Positions 5,035-7,713 of a stretch of DNA of 7,713 bases are shown here, one piece after another. The notes beneath the pieces are model-generated. The model had not been told where the DNA came from, searched no databases, and saw nothing but the letters and a program-made list of their open reading frames with translations. The position numbers and the translations under genes were made by a program. Numbering within the stretch: the stretch's first letter is position 1; every line of letters starts with the position of its first letter. The stretch comes from an uncultured Gammaproteobacteria bacterium (GTDB lineage Bacteria; Pseudomonadota; Gammaproteobacteria; Chromatiales; Chromatiaceae): NCBI GenBank assembly GCA_937926265.1, contig CALAZS010000157.1, forward strand, positions 1-7,713. The letters are read 5' to 3'.

Positions 5035-7041
5035 TTAAATTCCCTGGGGCTGATCCTGTTGCTGATTTTGGTTACTGCCTTCAGGCATTACTTCCATATT
5101 GGTTTCGATGGCTTCAGCCGGCTGGCTGTCAAGAAAACTGCTGTTCATCCTGGGCGCATATCCGGTCACCTGGGGGATGCTGTTTTTCATTTGTGCCCAT
5201 ACCAGCTGGCGACGAATATTGTTAAGCCTGTCCATGTACAACTGCCCGGTTTTACCATCCAGGGCTTCATTAGGGTTGTTTTGCAGGCGTGCAAGGTGTG
5301 CCAGAAGCGAATAACTGTCCATACCCATTGCAACCAGGCGGTATACGCCTGACTGGGTTATGCCCATCATGCTGTTGTAGTTTGCCAGGGATAAAGCGTC
5401 GCTGCCTTCATCAGCCAACAGCCATGGGATGTCGGGAAATAAAATACCCTCTATATCGCGGTCACGGTTGATGTTGATATACCCCGGCCAGGCACTGGAA
5501 GTCGTGTAAACAGGTAAATCATTGGCATGGTGAAATTGAATTTGCGGCCTGATCTGGCGCGCTTTACCGGCCTTGGCGGCAAGGAAAATAAAGTCAACGT
5601 CTTCACGACGGCGTGGTTCAAATTCCAGCCTGGTGCCCAATAAGTTTTCCAGACGTTTACGACGCTGTTGGCTTTGGTCAATCCTCAAAGAGCCTTTTAT
5701 AGGTTCACCAAAATCATGTTGAGCGCTGTCATACGAAGTTGATGCAGTAACGTTACCCCCAAGGGATTGCCAGCGTTCCACGAAAGCGGCTTGTATTCTT
5801 TCACCCCAGGCATTAGCAGGATAGAAAACTACCGGAAGGCGCTTGCCATTAACCCAGGCATGCTCGGCTACCTGGCGGGCCTCGTCTTCCGGCGAGAGCG
5901 AATACTGGAAAAAGTTTATTGGTGGCGCGATGTTGCTGCTGACATTGTTAAGCGCCAACACGGCAACGGGTAAGTTTCCGGCATTAAGTAACTGGCTGAC
6001 ACCTGGTTTCTGAAGTGGGCCGATAACAAAATCTGCTCCACGTTGGATTGCTTCATTGTAAAGTGGCCAGACGTTTTCAGGGTTGCTGCTGTCGTAGAAA
6101 TTCAGCTTGGGGCGTTTGTCTGATACATCTTCATACCAGGCAGCCATCAGACCCTGTTTGATTGCTTCGCCGGCGGACTGGTAGGGGCCGGACAAAGGTA
6201 ATAGAACCGCTACATGTGAAGCCTGCTTAAACTGGGCACCGAGGCGTGTGAAGTAACCATCCAGTAGTTCAGGCATTGCCGGGTGGCCGGCAAACTGCAG
6301 TTTCCAGGTGTCCAGGTGAGGTTGAAGTTTTTCAGGGGACAAGCCATTTTGCTTAATCAGTTTTGCCAGTTCCATCCAGCCGCCCTGGGTAGCAGCATCA
6401 ACACCGACGGGCTCAGGCTGCATAAGCTGTAATGCATCATCCGTTAAAACCGAGAGTGAGCGCAGAATAGCCAGCTGGTTTTCGAGTCTTTTTTCAGGTT
6501 CATCGACCAAGCGCTTGTCGAGTTTTTGCAGAACATTGGCACTTTCCAGGGCGTTGCCGTTGATTCGGTATGCCTCGGCGGTGAGTTCGTAATACTGGTA
6601 CATTAAAGCAGGATCGACAGAAGCCTCCGGCGGTGTTTGAAGAATTGCCAGGGCTTCCTCGGCCGCAAAGGATTTTAGTAGCAGGTTGGCGTTAACCAGT
6701 CGCAGGCGAAGCAGTCCATCTTTTGAAAGCATCTTGTTTTGCAGCGGTTCCAGCAGCGAGCGGGCTTTTTCGATATCACCGGCACGCAGGTAGGCATCCG
6801 CTGCCCAAAGCTGCCATTCCCAACCTTCCGGTGGAACCCGGCTGCCCAGCGGTTCAAACAGGGCTGCCGCATTGGCATATTCACCGCTGTTATACAGATC
6901 TATGGCCAGCTGTGCCTGGTTATCGTACTGGTACCTGGTTTGCTTGGAAGGCTTGGTACTGCTGGTGGGTGTACAGGCGCTAAAAATAGCCGCCAATAAA
7001 ATGAGCAATACAAATCTGGAAATAAGCTGGAATGACTTCAT
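5035..7041 (-). CDS. lpoA: LpoA, outer-membrane lipoprotein activator of PBP1A
   Basis: LpoA reaches across the periplasm from the outer membrane and stimulates the peptidoglycan synthase PBP1A (MrcA). The 668-aa precursor is close to the E. coli length (678). The lipoprotein signal is MKSFQLISR, a hydrophobic stretch, then lipobox F-S-A-C with Cys at 23; Phe at -3 is less usual than Leu. Residues about 40-260 are TPR-like helices (for example LAIDLYNSGEYANAAALFEP at 45-64 and AADAYLRAGDIEKARSLLEP at 80-99). Residues about 275-615 are a type I periplasmic-binding-protein fold, with HVAVLLPLSGPYQSAGEAI (276-294), DFVIGPLQKPGV (337-348) and RRREDVDFIFLAAK (477-490). The tail (655-668) is rich in Gln and Asn. 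It is the first gene of the operon and is divergent from rsmI. No Shine-Dalgarno sequence precedes the ATG (CACCTTTCC), which is odd. No upstream in-frame start is available. Confidence 0.92.
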   Translation of the reverse strand: MKSFQLISRFVLLILLAAIFSACTPTSSTKPSKQTRYQYDNQAQLAIDLYNSGEYANAAALFEPLGSRVPPEGWEWQLWAADAYLRAGDIEKARSLLEPLQNKMLSKDGLLRLRLVNANLLLKSFAAEEALAILQTPPEASVDPALMYQYYELTAEAYRINGNALESANVLQKLDKRLVDEPEKRLENQLAILRSLSVLTDDALQLMQPEPVGVDAATQGGWMELAKLIKQNGLSPEKLQPHLDTWKLQFAGHPAMPELLDGYFTRLGAQFKQASHVAVLLPLSGPYQSAGEAIKQGLMAAWYEDVSDKRPKLNFYDSSNPENVWPLYNEAIQRGADFVIGPLQKPGVSQLLNAGNLPVAVLALNNVSSNIAPPINFFQYSLSPEDEARQVAEHAWVNGKRLPVVFYPANAWGERIQAAFVERWQSLGGNVTASTSYDSAQHDFGEPIKGSLRIDQSQQRRKRLENLLGTRLEFEPRRREDVDFIFLAAKAGKARQIRPQIQFHHANDLPVYTTSSAWPGYININRDRDIEGILFPDIPWLLADEGSDALSLANYNSMMGITQSGVYRLVAMGMDSYSLLAHLARLQNNPNEALDGKTGQLYMDRLNNIRRQLVWAQMKNSIPQVTGYAPRMNSSFLDSQPAEAIETNMEVMPEGSNQNQQQDQPQGI

Positions 7042-7052
7042 GGAAAGGTGAA

Positions 7053-7096
7053 TGTATAGTCGATGCGATATAAGAATTGTAACAAGTAACTTTTAA
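7053..7096 (-). promoter_or_regulatory. Weak candidate promoter(s) for the lpoA operon
   Basis: On the minus strand two overlapping options are visible. One is TTAAAA about 18 bp before TATATC, giving a leader of about 25-30 bases. The other is TTACAA about 18 bp before TATACA, which would leave a leader of only a few bases before ATG 7041. Neither is close to consensus. A promoter is expected here because lpoA is the first gene and rsmI diverges. Confidence 0.25.
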
Positions 7097-7120
7097 CTAG
7101 TAACCATATAACAAGTAACT
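7081..7120. repeat. Three direct repeats AAC(A/T)AGTAAC between lpoA and rsmI
   Basis: AACAAGTAACT occurs exactly at 7081-7091 and 7110-7120, with the one-mismatch copy AACTAGTAAC at 7095-7104. Start-to-start spacings are 14 and 15 bases. The shorter GTAAC occurs four times (7079, 7086, 7100, 7115). They lie in the roughly 127-bp divergent region and overlap both promoter candidates, so a shared regulator is possible. A slippage-type low-complexity repeat is the plain alternative. Confidence 0.55.
7107..7112 (+). promoter_or_regulatory. Candidate -10 box for rsmI
   Basis: TATAAC matches the -10 consensus at five of six bases and lies about 55 bases before the rsmI start. The sequence 17 bp upstream (AAGTAA) is a poor -35, and TTGTAA at 7078 is too far. 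It sits between the second and third AAC(A/T)AGTAAC repeats. Confidence 0.3.
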
Positions 7121-7144
7121 GGGGTGGCACAAATGGTGTCAATT

Positions 7145-7168
7145 ATGAAGGCCGGTAATGAAACTTAA
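7145..7168 (+). other. Seven-codon open frame abutting the rsmI start
   Basis: ATG 7145 encodes MKAGNET and stops at TAA 7166-7168, directly before the ATG at 7169. It is in the same frame as rsmI, and its peptide resembles the rsmI N-terminus (MIKAGEET), with differences mostly at third codon positions. It could be an uORF coupling translation into rsmI, or a relic of a duplicated start region. No clear ribosome site precedes it. Confidence 0.3.
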
Positions 7169-7713
7169 ATGAATACCATGATAAAAGCAGGCGAAGAAAC
7201 CGGGACGCTTTACGTGGTGGCCACCCCGATTGGTAACCTCGAAGATATCTCCAAACGGGCAATCGAGACACTTGCAAAAGTCGACCTGGTTATCGCTGAA
7301 GACACCCGACACACCCGTAAGCTGTTGAGCTACCTGGGAATTGACAAGCCACTACAGGCTTATCATGACCATAATGAAACTGAAAAAACCGAAAAAATCG
7401 TGCAATTGCTTCAGGCAAAAAAGGTCATTGCTCTGGTCTCAGATGCGGGAACACCATTAATCAATGACCCTGGTTATGTGCTGGTTAATAAATGCCGTGA
7501 AATAGGGCTGCCGGTAGTGCCGGTTCCAGGCGTCAGTGCGCTGATCACTGCTTTAAGTGTATCTGGCTTGCCTACAGACAGTTTTCGATTCTGCGGATTT
7601 CCTCCACGCCAGGCTTCGAAGCGAAAAGTGTTTTTTGAAAATTTCCTAAAAGAAGCCGGGACACTGGTGTTTTATGAATCTTCACATCGAATCAAGGGCT
7701 GTCTGGCTGATGC
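7169..7713 (+). CDS. rsmI: RsmI, 16S rRNA (cytidine-1402 2'-O) methyltransferase (N-terminal part)
   Basis: The frame from ATG 7169 runs open off the right edge (about 181 codons seen; the family is usually about 280-290 aa). It is the SAM-dependent tetrapyrrole-methylase-fold enzyme that 2'-O-methylates C1402 in the ribosomal decoding centre. Visible signatures are TLYVVATPIGNLEDIS (near residue 13), AEDTRHTRKLL, AYHDHNE, ALVSDAGTPLINDPGY, VPVPGVSALITALSVSG and TLVFYESSHRI. All are strongly RsmI-like. The start is ambiguous: ATG 7169 follows an in-frame TAA, and ATG 7178 is three codons later. Neither has a strong ribosome site, so 7169 is chosen to give an N-terminus of about the E. coli length. 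Divergence from lpoA matches the E. coli yraL/yraM layout. Confidence 0.93.
   Translation, partial: MNTMIKAGEETGTLYVVATPIGNLEDISKRAIETLAKVDLVIAEDTRHTRKLLSYLGIDKPLQAYHDHNETEKTEKIVQLLQAKKVIALVSDAGTPLINDPGYVLVNKCREIGLPVVPVPGVSALITALSVSGLPTDSFRFCGFPPRQASKRKVFFENFLKEAGTLVFYESSHRIKGCLAD

Noticed and set aside
5451..5681. Out-of-frame open frames within lpoA on both strands (also 5059-5352, 5767-5973, 6675-6884, 6723-6999)
   Set aside because: lpoA is intact over its whole length and these are alternative-frame readings without ribosome sites or recognisable motifs.
7081..7120. CRISPR array or replication iterons
   Set aside because: Repeats are 10-11 bases with 3-5 base gaps, no spacer-sized unique sequence, and no cas or rep gene nearby.

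Overview
The window reads as chromosomal DNA of a gammaproteobacterium with moderate GC, probably an autotroph. The lpoA-yraN-diaA-dolP gene order with rsmI divergent from lpoA matches the E. coli yraL/yraM/yraN/yraO/yraP locus. A complete class I phosphoribulokinase with all key catalytic residues suggests a Calvin cycle, as in sulfur-oxidising or other chemoautotrophic gammaproteobacteria. No RuBisCO or other Calvin gene lies in the window, so autotrophy is an inference.

Layout. (1) 1-307: the last codons of a Sel1-repeat protein on +, then a non-coding stretch with a roughly 120-bp inverted-repeat-bounded element, a palindrome of neisserial dRS3 pattern, and a bidirectional intrinsic terminator. 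(2) 308-1372: prk on -, with a candidate extended -10 promoter and a pair of TTTTGACA direct repeats 22 bp apart upstream. (3) 1373-1783: a small unrecognised membrane-anchored coiled-coil protein on -, with a GTG start and an internal 24-bp tandem repeat. (4) 1877-7041: a five-gene minus-strand operon, lpoA - yraN - diaA - dolP - FAD-linked 2-hydroxyacid oxidase, closed by an intrinsic terminator at about 1877-1905. (5) 7042-7713: a divergent intergenic region with three direct repeats, then the first part of rsmI on +, cut by the window edge.

How the genes work together. LpoA activates the peptidoglycan synthase PBP1A from the outer membrane. DolP is an outer-membrane BON lipoprotein tied to envelope integrity and division. 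DiaA regulates DnaA-dependent initiation. YraN is a nuclease-like protein of unclear role, and RsmI modifies 16S rRNA. The cluster is therefore a cell-envelope, replication and ribosome housekeeping block. The oxidase at its 3' end is a metabolic addition; with prk nearby, oxidation of glycolate from RuBisCO's oxygenase reaction is one possible role, but the sequence does not fix the substrate.

I do not see a defence system, CRISPR array, transposase or other clearly new system. The points most worth a second look are non-coding (the 77-199 element, the prk upstream repeats, the lpoA/rsmI intergenic repeats, the yraN ribosome-site hairpin) and the unknown repeat-bearing membrane protein.
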